From Bacillota bacterium (lineage in GTDB: Bacteria; Bacillota; Clostridia; Peptostreptococcales; Anaerovoracaceae), in assembly GCA_030536355.1 (NCBI GenBank), contig JAUNQD010000016.1:1-41002 (forward strand): a DNA stretch of 41,002 bases, written 5' to 3'. Position numbers and translations under genes: made by a program. The notes beneath the pieces are model-generated. The model saw only the letters and a list, made by a program, of their open reading frames with translations. It made no database searches and was not told where the DNA came from. Positions within the stretch are counted from its first letter, which is position 1. Each line of letters begins with the position of its first letter. Below are positions 22,462-31,285 of this stretch, in pieces.

Positions 22462-23392
22462 AATAACCGAAACAAAGAAAGAGCAGAAGAAAAAAGTATT
22501 ACTGTATTACAACGCATATTCAGGCAGCGGCGTATTCAAAAACAACCTGGACCACATCGTTGAGAGGATCCAGAACGCCGGCTATCAGACTATCCCTGTA
22601 AGAACTGCCAAGGGAGTAGTGATCGATGAAGTGCTGTCAAATCTCGACCAGAGCGAGTACGACAGGATCATCGTTGCGGGAGGGGACGGCACTGTGAACC
22701 TTTGCGTCAACGCCATGATAAAACACGATATACATCTGCCGATCGGCATACTGCCTGCCGGAACAGCCAATGACTTTGCGTATTATTTCGAGCTGCCGTC
22801 AGATATCGACTATCAGCTTGATATCGCACTGGGCGACAAGACAACAAAAGTAGACGTGGGTGAAGTCAACGGCAGGAATTTCGTCAACGTGGCAGCCATG
22901 GGGGCTCTCATCGATGTCAGCCAGAAGACAGATCCTAATCTGAAGAATGCCATCGGTGTGCTGGCATACTATCTTAAGGCAGTGACTGAGATCCCGCAGC
23001 TTCACGCCATTCCGGTGAAGCTGACAACACCTGACGCAGTACATTTCGAAGACATATATTTCATGGTAGTAATGAACGGCGAATCTGCAGGCGGATTCAG
23101 AAAACTGTCCCCTCAATCGTCAATGAACGATGGTAAACTGGACGTTATCGCTTTTAGGAAGATGCCTATAATGGAGCTGGGACCTCTGCTTTTCGAAGTG
23201 GTTAATGGCAGACATCCTAATAACAAAAACGTGCTTTACTTCCAGACAGAAGAGCTGCTAATAGAATCCACAGAGGACATCAGCACAGATATAGACGGAG
23301 AACGTGGAGAACCGTTACCGCTGAAATTCAAAGTGATTAACGAAAGACTGGACGTATTCGTTTCAGAAAGGGATTGGCATTACGATGATTAA
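22439..23392 (+). CDS. Diacylglycerol kinase/YegS-family lipid kinase
   Basis: 317 residues. After a charged leader of about 18 residues comes LLYYNAYSGSG, then the nucleotide-binding VAGGDGTVNLCVNAM (about residue 80) and GILPAGTANDFA, typical of DgkB/YegS enzymes. GKLDVIAFRKM and the DISTDIDGERGEPLP stretch match the C-terminal domain. DgkB returns diacylglycerol, released during lipoteichoic acid synthesis, to the phospholipid cycle; the exact lipid here is unknown. AAGGAGG (22422-22428) and the start lie inside folC, implying coupled translation, and it overlaps the GNAT gene by eight bases. Confidence 0.87.
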   Translation: MNGEKETKITETKKEQKKKVLLYYNAYSGSGVFKNNLDHIVERIQNAGYQTIPVRTAKGVVIDEVLSNLDQSEYDRIIVAGGDGTVNLCVNAMIKHDIHLPIGILPAGTANDFAYYFELPSDIDYQLDIALGDKTTKVDVGEVNGRNFVNVAAMGALIDVSQKTDPNLKNAIGVLAYYLKAVTEIPQLHAIPVKLTTPDAVHFEDIYFMVVMNGESAGGFRKLSPQSSMNDGKLDVIAFRKMPIMELGPLLFEVVNGRHPNNKNVLYFQTEELLIESTEDISTDIDGERGEPLPLKFKVINERLDVFVSERDWHYDD

Positions 23393-23825
23393 ATTCAAAA
23401 TATCAGTAACGGAAGATTACGAGAAATTAGTTCCGTTTTTTATCGAAAACGAGTTGGAATTCTCAGAAGAAGAACCGGTTCCTACGGATTTGGTTAAGTG
23501 CTGGGAAATAACCGACGGAGAGGGCAAGCTTATCGGTGGATTCGTGCTGGCAAAGCGTGAAGGTGAGTTCATCGTTGACGGCATCGCCATCGATCCAGAA
23601 TACCGTAAATTTAAGCTGGGCAAGGCCCTTCTTGAGAGAGGTATAGAAGAAGCATTGAAACAAGGTGCAAAGCGCATATATCTTGTTGCCAGGGCTCCGG
23701 GATTCTTCAGCAAATACGGTTTTAAGGCAATCTCAAGGGAAGAGTCGCCGGACTTCTTCGAGTGCCTCACATGCCCACAGTATCAGAAAAGCTGCTTCCC
23801 TGAAGTTATGTTGTTGGAACTGTAG
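23385..23825 (+). CDS. GNAT-family N-acetyltransferase
   Basis: 146 residues with a GNAT fold: the VDGIAIDPEYRKFKLGKALL segment includes the acetyl-CoA-binding RkfklGkaL loop (a weak Q/RxxGxG/A), and YLVARAPGFFSKYGF is the usual late helix-strand. The C-terminus has a Cys-containing FECLTCPQYQKSCF motif seen in a clostridial GNAT subgroup; the Cys may bind metal. Substrate unknown. Last gene of a tightly overlapping run with folC and the lipid kinase. Confidence 0.82.
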   Translation: MIKFKISVTEDYEKLVPFFIENELEFSEEEPVPTDLVKCWEITDGEGKLIGGFVLAKREGEFIVDGIAIDPEYRKFKLGKALLERGIEEALKQGAKRIYLVARAPGFFSKYGFKAISREESPDFFECLTCPQYQKSCFPEVMLLEL

Positions 23826-23847
23826 TAGGCGAATGAACTGAATAATT

Positions 23848-24345
23848 ATGAAAAATGAATTAAAGCTATTCGAAGATAATAAGATAAGAACTGCCTGGGA
23901 TGAAGAACATGAAGAATGGTATTTTTCTGTTGTTGATGTCTGTGGGATTCTGTCCAACACAGAAAATCCTCGTAGATATTGGAGTGACCTAAAGCGGAAA
24001 TTAAAATCAGAAGGTGCAACAGAAGTGTACGAAAAAATCGTACAGTTGAAAATGACAGCGCCGGATGGGAAACAACGTCTCACTGATGTTGCTGATACAA
24101 AACAACTATTGCGTATAATTCAATCTATTCCATCACCCAAAGCAGAACCTTTTAAATTGTGGCTTGCAGAAGTTTCTACAACGGAAATATCACGTAATAC
24201 AAACCCTAAGGGGTTTGAAGCAAGTAGAGATGTTGCACGGCAAGGAGGAAACGTTGCAAGAAATGCAAGAGAAGAGATAGAATCACATTCCGGAAAATCT
24301 GTACTTTCTTCTGCAAATGCCAAAACAATTAAGGAAATAGAATGA
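23848..24345 (+). pseudogene. Internally shortened Bro-N/DinD-like gene (in-frame deletion derivative)
   Basis: 165 codons, open throughout. Residues 1-108 resemble a Bro-N domain: a WDEEHEEWYFSVVDVCGIL start, then PRRYWSDLKRKLKSEG, LTDVADTKQLLRIIQSIPSP and EPFKLWLAEV. Full-length relatives (DinD-like, about 270-290 residues) continue with roughly 100 more residues, then end with a conserved tail. Here the text jumps from PFKLWLAEV straight to that tail, STTEISRNTNPKGFEASRDV onward. Both halves usually carry an LAE at this place, suggesting deletion between short repeats. It may be a relic or still make a short DNA-binding protein. No Shine-Dalgarno is evident. The relatives are prophage or mobile-element genes. 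Confidence 0.6.
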
Positions 24346-24355
24346 ATCTATAATT

Positions 24356-24384
24356 TCTAGACATATAACTTCCAGACATAAAAC
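24356..24384. repeat. Two-unit 15-base tandem repeat upstream of the SSB-like gene
   Basis: TCTAGACATATAAC (24356-24369) and TCCAGACATAAAAC (24371-24384) match at 12 of 14 positions with a period of 15 bases. It sits between a lone TATAAT (24349-24354, no good -35) and the hairpin at 24384. It could be a protein-binding site; no factor is recognised. Confidence 0.4.
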
Positions 24385-24434
24385 CCCCTAAGCCGGGCAT
24401 ATATTCTATGAGTATATGCGTAGGGGGATTTTTT
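24384..24434 (+). terminator. Compound terminator-like hairpin that also buries the SSB-like gene's ribosome site
   Basis: Outer stem CCCCCTA (24384-24390) with TAGGGGG (24421-24427), inner stem GCATATA/TATATGC (24397-24403 with 24413-24419), then A and six T residues (24429-24434) ending directly at the ATG (24435). The GGGGGA that should act as Shine-Dalgarno is the right arm of the outer stem. Confidence 0.7.
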
Positions 24435-25052
24435 ATGGAAAAAACCATTGGAATAAATGAGGTGTGTCTTGCCGGCAGGGTGGTGCAGGGGCCGTCCTTT
24501 AATCATAAAACGTATGGAGAAGCCTTTTATATGATGGTTCTGGGTATAGTGAGAAGGAGCGGATATGAGGACAAGATAAGGCTCATAGTTTCAGAGAAAA
24601 TACTCAAAGGAAGATCCCCTAAAGAGGGTGAATGTTTGGAAGTTATGGGACAGATAAGAACGTATAATAAGGAGAGTGAAGGCAGGAGCAAGCTTGAAAT
24701 CACAGTGTTTGTGAAGACCATGGTCTATAGGAAAGAAGCTGTATTCGCATATCAAAATCATATATCCCTAGAAGGATTCATATGTAAAGCTCCCGTAAGG
24801 CGAACTTCACCTTTAGGAAGGCAGATATGCGATCTCATGATAGCAGTGAATAGACAGTACAATAAGTCGGACTATGTGCCGTCAATCGCCTGGGGGCGCA
24901 ATGCAATGTGGTGTGAATGCCTTAATATCGGCGATAAAGTGACGATAGAAGGAAGGATACAGAGCAGAGAATACAGGAAATACACCGATAGCGGAGAGGC
25001 TGTGGTAAAGACAGCCTACGAAGTGTCGGTGGTGAAGGTGGAGTTTGTGTGA
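24435..25052 (+). CDS. Tandem OB-fold single-stranded DNA-binding-like protein
   Basis: 205 residues with two SSB-like OB folds: residues 4-100 (INEVCLAGRVVQGP, GECLEVMGQIRTYN) and 104-205 (ISLEGFICKAPVRRTSPLGR, PSIAWGRNAMWCECLNIGD, KVTIEGRIQSREY). The second half looks closer to a canonical Ssb domain. It lacks the acidic C-terminal tail through which housekeeping Ssb recruits partners. Such two-domain proteins are seen in Clostridia next to normal ssb genes; their role is not defined. The start at 24435 is chosen because GGGGGA is correctly placed; an in-frame ATG at 24408 lies inside the hairpin. Confidence 0.7.
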   Translation: MEKTIGINEVCLAGRVVQGPSFNHKTYGEAFYMMVLGIVRRSGYEDKIRLIVSEKILKGRSPKEGECLEVMGQIRTYNKESEGRSKLEITVFVKTMVYRKEAVFAYQNHISLEGFICKAPVRRTSPLGRQICDLMIAVNRQYNKSDYVPSIAWGRNAMWCECLNIGDKVTIEGRIQSREYRKYTDSGEAVVKTAYEVSVVKVEFV

Positions 25053-25068
25053 ACAAATGGCAGAAGAT

Positions 25069-25098
25069 GGCTTGAAATATTGATTTCAAGCCGTTTTT
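25069..25098 (+). terminator. Rho-independent terminator of the SSB-like gene
   Basis: 10-bp perfect stem GGCTTGAAAT/ATTTCAAGCC (25069-25078 with 25083-25092), 4-base loop, G then five T residues. Confidence 0.9.
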
Positions 25099-25124
25099 GG
25101 TTTATAATAAAATGTCAATATAAT
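25097..25124 (+). promoter_or_regulatory. Probable promoter of the polysaccharide locus
   Basis: TTGGTT (25097-25102) at the end of the preceding terminator's T-run, 16-base spacer, perfect TATAAT (25119-25124), 18 bases before the first gene. Confidence 0.5.
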
Positions 25125-25142
25125 ACGATGGGATAATTATGT

Positions 25143-26669
25143 ATGAGAAGTAAAAAAGCACTCAAAAACATCATAGCGAATCTATTATTACAGCTTACGG
25201 TTGCTATATCTGGGCTGATTTTGCCGCGCTTTTTTATCATCGCATACGGATCCACAATGAACGGTATGATTGTATCTGTAACACAGTTCATAACATACCT
25301 CGCATTGGTAGAAGCAGGGGTGAGTGCTGCATCCATCGTAGGTTTGTATAAGCCTTTGGCAGATAATGATTTAACAGAAGTAAACAGGATATTATCAGCT
25401 ACTAAGCGATTCTATTATCGATCTGGTGTAGCCTATACAGCGTTACTAGCTGTACTTGTGATTGTATATCCGATGCTGGTAAACAACCAGATTGATGAAA
25501 ATATAACCAGGTTCATGATATTGATACTTGCAGCCAGCAACCTGGTAGACTATCTGTTCCTTGGAAAATATAAAGTTTTGCTCATGGCAAACCAGAAGGG
25601 TTATGTCATGATGCTGGCGCAGACTTTGGGAACAGTGTTAAATACTATAATTACCATAATTCTCATCCTCGAGGGATGTAATGTACTTTTGGTAAAACTG
25701 GTTGCAACTGTAATATACATTTTGAGGTTCATAATAATATGGATTTACGTAAGAAGACATTACAAGTATCTCAACTTCAATGAAGAACCAAATTATAAGG
25801 CGATTAATCAAAGATGGGCGGCACTGCTACATCAGATTACAGGCGTTATCGTGAACAACACTCCTGTAGTTGTAATGACAGTATTCATGGGTGCCAAAGC
25901 GCTGGTGGAAGTCAGTATTTATGGTGTATATAACATGATAGCCCATGCACTTTCCTTGCTGGTAGGAACCTTTAACACAGGTTTGCAGTCGGGTTTTGGT
26001 GAACTTCTTTCAAAGGGTGATCGTGAAGCTCTGGATAAAGCATATTCCAATTATGAGTACTTGACTTATATGGTGGTTTTCTGGGCGTATACTTGTATGG
26101 CGGTTTTGATTATGCCGTTCATAGAAATATACACCAGAGATTTCACAGATGCTGTGTATGTAAGAAATGAGATTGCCATCATGTTTGTCTTGGTTGGAAT
26201 TGCACAGAATGTAAGAATACCATCCATCACTCTTATATGTGCAGCGGGTCATTACAAGCAGACAAGATGGAGAGCAATTTTAGAAACTTGCATAATAATC
26301 AGCGTTTCATTGATTCTTGTTAAACCGTATGGAATGCTTGGAGTACTGATAGGAAGCTTCTGCTCATTCCTGTATAGAGGAATTGATATCGTGTACTACA
26401 ACACTACAAGAATAATGCTTGGTTCATGGAAGAGAACCTTGAAGCGAATAATATTAAACGGCTTAATATTATTACTGCTAACTTTAGTCGGCAATGCTAT
26501 CATTCCAAATCAAATGTCAGGATATATGGAATGGTTCATGTGGGCAATTATATTAGGTGTTGTAGCAGTTGTTGTTTTTGTAGTAATTAATGCAGTAGTT
26601 GATAAAAAAGAATTTAAAGTTTTGATAGATAGGATTAGGAAGGTAGTAGTTAATGACCTCAATAAGTAG
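25143..26669 (+). CDS. Polysaccharide flippase, Wzx/MOP superfamily
   Basis: 508 residues, about 12-14 hydrophobic helices. The N-terminal NIIANLLLQLTVAISGLILP followed by a YGSTMNGMIVSVTQFITYLA segment is typical of MOP-type lipid-linked oligosaccharide flippases; further helices run to the C-terminus, which ends in a basic tail. It would move the undecaprenyl-pyrophosphate repeat unit across the membrane for polymerisation. First gene of the locus; the ribosome site is weak. It overlaps the polymerase gene by 17 bases. Composition is intermediate between the housekeeping genes to the left and the AT-rich genes to the right. Confidence 0.82.
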   Translation: MRSKKALKNIIANLLLQLTVAISGLILPRFFIIAYGSTMNGMIVSVTQFITYLALVEAGVSAASIVGLYKPLADNDLTEVNRILSATKRFYYRSGVAYTALLAVLVIVYPMLVNNQIDENITRFMILILAASNLVDYLFLGKYKVLLMANQKGYVMMLAQTLGTVLNTIITIILILEGCNVLLVKLVATVIYILRFIIIWIYVRRHYKYLNFNEEPNYKAINQRWAALLHQITGVIVNNTPVVVMTVFMGAKALVEVSIYGVYNMIAHALSLLVGTFNTGLQSGFGELLSKGDREALDKAYSNYEYLTYMVVFWAYTCMAVLIMPFIEIYTRDFTDAVYVRNEIAIMFVLVGIAQNVRIPSITLICAAGHYKQTRWRAILETCIIISVSLILVKPYGMLGVLIGSFCSFLYRGIDIVYYNTTRIMLGSWKRTLKRIILNGLILLLLTLVGNAIIPNQMSGYMEWFMWAIILGVVAVVVFVVINAVVDKKEFKVLIDRIRKVVVNDLNK

Positions 26670-27939
26670 AGCAAATTTGAAAAATATATTGTGTAATTGC
26701 AATTTTATATTGGTATGTATTGTAGTGTTCCTTTCAGCATTGAGGGCTACCGTTTTCGGACGTCTAGTTGGGATAAACGACAGAATGTTTCTTATTGTAA
26801 TCCCATTGGTGGGAGTTGTCTTTTTAATATATTTTTTTACTTTTAGTAAGGAAGAAAAAAAGAATTATATAAAAGAAAATATTGTAGTGATAATATATTT
26901 TATTATACGCATTATTAGTCTATTGTTCCTTGGGTTTGATTCTAGAATAATAGGTTGCATGGTTTATGAGATAATGTTTCTTGTTTTCATAAATAGGTGG
27001 ACATTATCTGATTATAAAAAAGTAAAATATATATTTATAATGTTTATAGTTTTTAACTTTATAGTAAATGTGTGTAGCCTAATAGTAGGTGCTTTAGGGT
27101 TAAATGGATTTATTTCTTTAGCATATAATGTAAACTCTTTAGCATATGAGTTTCCTTGGGCCTCGGTGTATATGAATCCTAATAATGGAGGAATCATGAC
27201 CGCAATTGCTATCATACTATATCTTTGCATTGCAAAATTCAAAGTAAAATATATTCCAATGCACATAATTTATATGGCGTTTTCATTATTTATGCTTATG
27301 AAATACGATTGTAGAAGTGCAGTTATGAGTCTTATTCTATGTGGCTTAGGATATATTATTGATAAAGCATTAAAAATTTCTAAAAAGCGATTAATACAAG
27401 CCATATTGATAATTGTAGTCTTGTGTAATGCTGCATTAATAGCAATTATAAATATAGATGAAATTCAGTCTTCAGAGCCAATTAAGGTGATAAATACCTT
27501 AAGTACTGAAAGATATATAATATGGTATGATGCTTTCTATACTGCAAAAGAAAATAATATGTTGCTTTTAGGTGAAGGTAGTAACGAGAATGAATTGGAA
27601 AACAGAAACAATTACCTGTTAAAAGAATGGGAAAATAACGGGTTTGATACAAATTCTTACCCTACAACAAAACTAGGGTTACATAATGGATATTTTAGTA
27701 TTTTATTTGGTGCAGGTATTATTTGTGCAATACTATTCTTAATTATTATGTGGCAGAAGATAAGACAAGCAGAAATTTTAAATGAGGGATACTGGTACCT
27801 TGTTGTAATCTTTGCATTAATGGTTAATAATTTTGAAGCATTACTTATAATGAACAGATCGTATGTGTGTTTTATAATGATGATAATTCTTGTAATGACG
27901 AAAACATCGGATAATAAAACATCGAAAACAAAAGGCTAA
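26653..27939 (+). CDS. O-antigen/capsule polymerase (Wzy-like)
   Basis: 428 residues with about 10-12 membrane helices and very AT-rich codons. Poorly conserved, as usual for Wzy, but it has the long loop of the O-antigen ligase/polymerase fold: LSTERYIIWYDAFYTAKEN, LLLGEGSNENE and TKLGLHNGYFSILFGAGI (conserved His in the HNGYF segment). Together with an adjacent flippase and a Wzz-like gene this predicts Wzy-dependent chain growth. A ligase role is less likely. AGGAAGG inside the flippase gene serves as ribosome site. Confidence 0.75.
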   Translation: MTSISRANLKNILCNCNFILVCIVVFLSALRATVFGRLVGINDRMFLIVIPLVGVVFLIYFFTFSKEEKKNYIKENIVVIIYFIIRIISLLFLGFDSRIIGCMVYEIMFLVFINRWTLSDYKKVKYIFIMFIVFNFIVNVCSLIVGALGLNGFISLAYNVNSLAYEFPWASVYMNPNNGGIMTAIAIILYLCIAKFKVKYIPMHIIYMAFSLFMLMKYDCRSAVMSLILCGLGYIIDKALKISKKRLIQAILIIVVLCNAALIAIINIDEIQSSEPIKVINTLSTERYIIWYDAFYTAKENNMLLLGEGSNENELENRNNYLLKEWENNGFDTNSYPTTKLGLHNGYFSILFGAGIICAILFLIIMWQKIRQAEILNEGYWYLVVIFALMVNNFEALLIMNRSYVCFIMMIILVMTKTSDNKTSKTKG

Positions 27940-27958
27940 TTAAAGAGGGGGAACAGAA

Positions 27959-28669
27959 ATGATTTATGGAGTAATTCTTGCAGGTGGAATAGGAAGTCGA
28001 ATGGCTAAAGAAAAGCCAAAGCAGTATCTTAATATTGGCGGTAAACCTATAATCTTACATACAATAGAAAAGTTTAGACTCTGCAGTGAATTTGAAAAGA
28101 CTATAATTTTATGTCCTGAAGATTGGATTGAGTACACTAAAGAACTTGTTCACAAGTATATTAAAAAGACAGAGGATATTGTTATCATAAAAGGTGGCTC
28201 GACTAGAAATGAAACTATTCAAAACGCCATAGATTTCATTGAAAACGAAGGAAATCTTAATAATGATACTATAATCGTTACCCATGATGCCGTAAGACCT
28301 TTTGTTACATATAGAATAATTCAAGACAATATAAAGGCAGCAGAAGGGTACGGAGCTTGTGATACAGTGATTCCTGCTACTGATACAATTGTTGAGAGCC
28401 AGGATAATCAGGTTGTTTCTGCAATTCCTGATAGATCAAAGTTGTATCAGGGACAAACACCCCAGAGTTTCAATGCTTTGAAACTTAGAGAATTATACAG
28501 AAGTCTTTCTGAAGAAGAGAAGGACATTCTTACTGATGCTGCTAAAATATTTGTTATTAAAGGAGAACCCGTATATTTAATAAAGGGTGAAACTTCTAAC
28601 ATGAAGATAACATATCCGTATGATATAACTGTAGCAGAAAGTTTATTAAAGGAAAAAAAAGATGCTTAA
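27959..28669 (+). CDS. tarI: Ribitol-5-phosphate cytidylyltransferase (TarI/IspD family)
   Basis: 236 residues of the IspD/TarI nucleotidyltransferase family: GVILAGGIGSRMAKEKPKQY at the N-terminus (CTP loop), GGSTRNETIQNAI, VTHDAVRPFVTYRII, and DRSKLYQGQTPQSFNALKL. IspD makes CDP-methylerythritol, TarI makes CDP-ribitol; the family alone does not decide. The directly following, 8-base overlapping TarJ-like dehydrogenase and the two CDP-polyol phosphotransferases after it favour CDP-ribitol for a surface polymer. GAGGGGG precedes the ATG. Confidence 0.87.
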   Translation: MIYGVILAGGIGSRMAKEKPKQYLNIGGKPIILHTIEKFRLCSEFEKTIILCPEDWIEYTKELVHKYIKKTEDIVIIKGGSTRNETIQNAIDFIENEGNLNNDTIIVTHDAVRPFVTYRIIQDNIKAAEGYGACDTVIPATDTIVESQDNQVVSAIPDRSKLYQGQTPQSFNALKLRELYRSLSEEEKDILTDAAKIFVIKGEPVYLIKGETSNMKITYPYDITVAESLLKEKKDA

Positions 28670-29687
28670 TACCATATACAGATTAATTGAACCGCGAAAA
28701 ATAGAAGTTGAATTTAATGAGCTTGATTTGTCTAAAGATAACGTTATCGTTAGACCTACACATCTGTCTATTTGTAATGCAGATCAGAGATACTATCAAG
28801 GAAAACGAGATCCGGAAGCGCTTGCTAAAAAGCTTCCTATGGCACTTATTCATGAAGGTATAGGAACTGTAGTGTATGATGGAAAAGGTCAGTTTAAAGA
28901 AGGACAGACTGTCGTTATGATTCCGAATACTCCTGTTGAAAAGGATTCAGTAATTGCAGAGAATTATCTTCGTAGTAGTAAATTTAGAGCGAGCGGTTTC
29001 GATGGCTTTATGCAAGATAATGTAGCTATGGATAGAGATAGACTTGTGGAATTGCCGGAAGAAATCGACAAGAATGTAGCTGCATTCATAGAAATTATTT
29101 CTGTAAGCCATCATGCAATCAACAGATTTGAATCACTTTCTCATGGAAGAAAAGAGCACATTGCTGTATGGGGAGATGGCAACCTAGCTTTCATTACAGC
29201 TTTACAGCTGAGATATAAATATCCGGATGCCAAACTGTATGTAATGGGTTTAGTTAGAGAAAAGCTGTCAGAGTTCACATTCACTGATGAAACTTATCAC
29301 ATCCGTGAAATTCCTGAGGATATAGTTATAGATCACGCATTTGAATGTGTTGGCGGAGAAGGTTCACCTAAGGCAATAAATCAGATTATAGATTACATCA
29401 AGCCGGAAGCAACTATCTCCATATTGGGCGTTTCAGAAAACCCTGTGCCTATCAACACAAGAATGATTCTTGAAAAAGGCTTACGTGTCTTTGGAAGTAG
29501 TCGTTCAGGAAGAAAAGACTTCCAGGATACTGTTGATATGCTTACTCAGCATCCTGAAATGGTTGAGCATTTAAAAAATATCGTAGGCGATGTTGTTCTA
29601 GTAAAATCTATTGAGGATATGCATACTGCATTCGAAAAAGATATTTCCAAAGCTTACGGCAAGACAATAATGTTATGGAATGTTTAA
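28662..29687 (+). CDS. tarJ: Ribulose-5-phosphate reductase (TarJ-like)
   Basis: 341 residues, medium-chain dehydrogenase/reductase of the TarJ type. THLSICNADQRYYQGKRDPE is characteristic of the family; ALIHEGIGTVVYDGKGQF follows, then the coenzyme domain with AVWGDGNLAFITALQ and DHAFECVGGEGSPKAINQI. It reduces D-ribulose-5-phosphate to D-ribitol-5-phosphate with NADPH, the substrate of TarI. The start overlaps tarI by eight bases, so the pair is translationally coupled as in teichoic-acid loci. Confidence 0.88.
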   Translation: MLNTIYRLIEPRKIEVEFNELDLSKDNVIVRPTHLSICNADQRYYQGKRDPEALAKKLPMALIHEGIGTVVYDGKGQFKEGQTVVMIPNTPVEKDSVIAENYLRSSKFRASGFDGFMQDNVAMDRDRLVELPEEIDKNVAAFIEIISVSHHAINRFESLSHGRKEHIAVWGDGNLAFITALQLRYKYPDAKLYVMGLVREKLSEFTFTDETYHIREIPEDIVIDHAFECVGGEGSPKAINQIIDYIKPEATISILGVSENPVPINTRMILEKGLRVFGSSRSGRKDFQDTVDMLTQHPEMVEHLKNIVGDVVLVKSIEDMHTAFEKDISKAYGKTIMLWNV

Positions 29688-29707
29688 GATAGAGAAGTGA
29701 GATAATT

Positions 29708-31285
29708 ATGGCACCAAAAGTTTCAGTTATAATACCTGTGTATAATGTTGAAAAATACATCAGAAAGATGCTTGAATCTGTTAGAAATCAACGATTCAAG
29801 GATTTTGAAGTGCTTATAATTAATGATGGTTCCACAGATAATTCGCAGGATATTATAGATGAATTTTGCGCTAAGGACAGTAGATTTAAATCTTATGTTC
29901 AAGAGAATGCAGGTGTTGCAGCGACAAGAAATGTGGGGATAGAAAAGGCGGTAGGAGACTATATAGTATTCTATGATCCTGATGATTTTATTCCGAGAAA
30001 AGCCATCGGTAAGATGTATAAAGCTGCTATTAATAATAATGCAGATATTGCCATAGGTATTATGAAGGAAGTTAGAGCTGGTGAAAGTCGTTGCAATAGC
30101 CATACAATTCAGCTTGGAAAAAAAGAAATAATAAGTAAATATGACACTGATCTTTTGTGGTCATTTAGTGTATGCAATAAAATCTTTAAAAGGGAGTTTA
30201 TAAACAGTAAAAACATAAGGTTCCCTATGTTTAAACATGCTGAAGACGCCCTATTTTTGTTTGAGAGCATTTTTAATGCCAATAAAATAACAGGTTGCAA
30301 AGAAGTGGTTTATGACTATCAATTCAGACCATTTTGGGAAAGTAAGTCAGCGACTCAAATTATTCAGAAAAAATATCTTCTTGATGTGATAGAAAGTTTA
30401 GATTCCATAGAAGACATCATAAAAAGATATTCTGCTGATGATAAAACAGTTGATAACAAAACTAAAGCGGCGTTTCTTGATGAGTTTTACGCTAGATATT
30501 GTGAAATTAGTGTGTTGGGGGGTTATTATAGACAACTTTGGACAGGTGAAGAAGAAATCTTAGATATAATTTCCAATAAGATGAGGGAATTGAAAAACAG
30601 GCTATCTGAGGCTAGGTGGCTAAAGATTTGTGATAGCAATAGAGATTTGCAATTGGAAAAAGATTTATACGATAAGGCATCAATTAAAGATAATGCAATG
30701 TTGACGTTTATATTGCCAGAAAACCTGAAAGATGATGAAGAAAATGCAGTACTACAGAATATTTACGAGCAAGGAATGCCTTCTTTCAAGGTTACTATGG
30801 CTGGAGATAATGTGCAGATTGACACCCCGTATGTAATGCCGGTAAATAAAGATATTCTGTTTTCAAAGAACTCAATAAGGATAATGATAAATACATTGAT
30901 TAAAAACGATAAGCTTGAATTTGTAAGTGCTCCACTAAACAAGTATGAAAATGGAGGATTAGTGCCTACAACACAACAAGCAGCATTCACAATTATGCAA
31001 TGCCTTAAGAATAATAGAAGTCGACATAACAGAATGGATGATATATCTGGGAATAAGATATTCGTAGCAGATAAGTATAAAGTTGACAATCCTTATGATG
31101 ATTTGACGTATAAAAAAATATATAATGCCAGCATGATTTTAAAAGGTGAGGATAATAAATCTAATATTGGGTTAGGGGTTAGATTTAAGCTGCTTCAAAG
31201 GAAGCTAGAAATAAAAGCAATGAATTATATTAAAAATAGATATACAAAAGAAGATATTAAACGTGTGTTGAGAAGAGAGATATGA
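29708..31285 (+). CDS. GT2-family glycosyltransferase with a second, degenerate GT-A-like domain
   Basis: 525 residues. The first 230 are a standard GT2 domain: KVSVIIPVYNVEKYIRKML, LIINDGSTDNSQDIID, NAGVAATRNVGIEKAVGDYI, and YDPDDF carrying the DxD-type acidic motif. After a helical middle (residues 230-330) comes a stretch beginning LTFILPENLKDDEENAVLQN and running through YEQGMPSFKVTMAGD that repeats the strand-helix pattern of GT2 without a DxD; it may be a dead second domain or an acceptor-binding module. The donor sugar is unknown. The next gene overlaps its stop by four bases (ATGA). Confidence 0.8.
   Translation: MAPKVSVIIPVYNVEKYIRKMLESVRNQRFKDFEVLIINDGSTDNSQDIIDEFCAKDSRFKSYVQENAGVAATRNVGIEKAVGDYIVFYDPDDFIPRKAIGKMYKAAINNNADIAIGIMKEVRAGESRCNSHTIQLGKKEIISKYDTDLLWSFSVCNKIFKREFINSKNIRFPMFKHAEDALFLFESIFNANKITGCKEVVYDYQFRPFWESKSATQIIQKKYLLDVIESLDSIEDIIKRYSADDKTVDNKTKAAFLDEFYARYCEISVLGGYYRQLWTGEEEILDIISNKMRELKNRLSEARWLKICDSNRDLQLEKDLYDKASIKDNAMLTFILPENLKDDEENAVLQNIYEQGMPSFKVTMAGDNVQIDTPYVMPVNKDILFSKNSIRIMINTLIKNDKLEFVSAPLNKYENGGLVPTTQQAAFTIMQCLKNNRSRHNRMDDISGNKIFVADKYKVDNPYDDLTYKKIYNASMILKGEDNKSNIGLGVRFKLLQRKLEIKAMNYIKNRYTKEDIKRVLRREI

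Noticed and set aside
24408..24434. Upstream ATG start for the SSB-like gene
   Set aside because: The nine extra codons lie in the hairpin and have no Shine-Dalgarno; OB-fold similarity begins after 24435.
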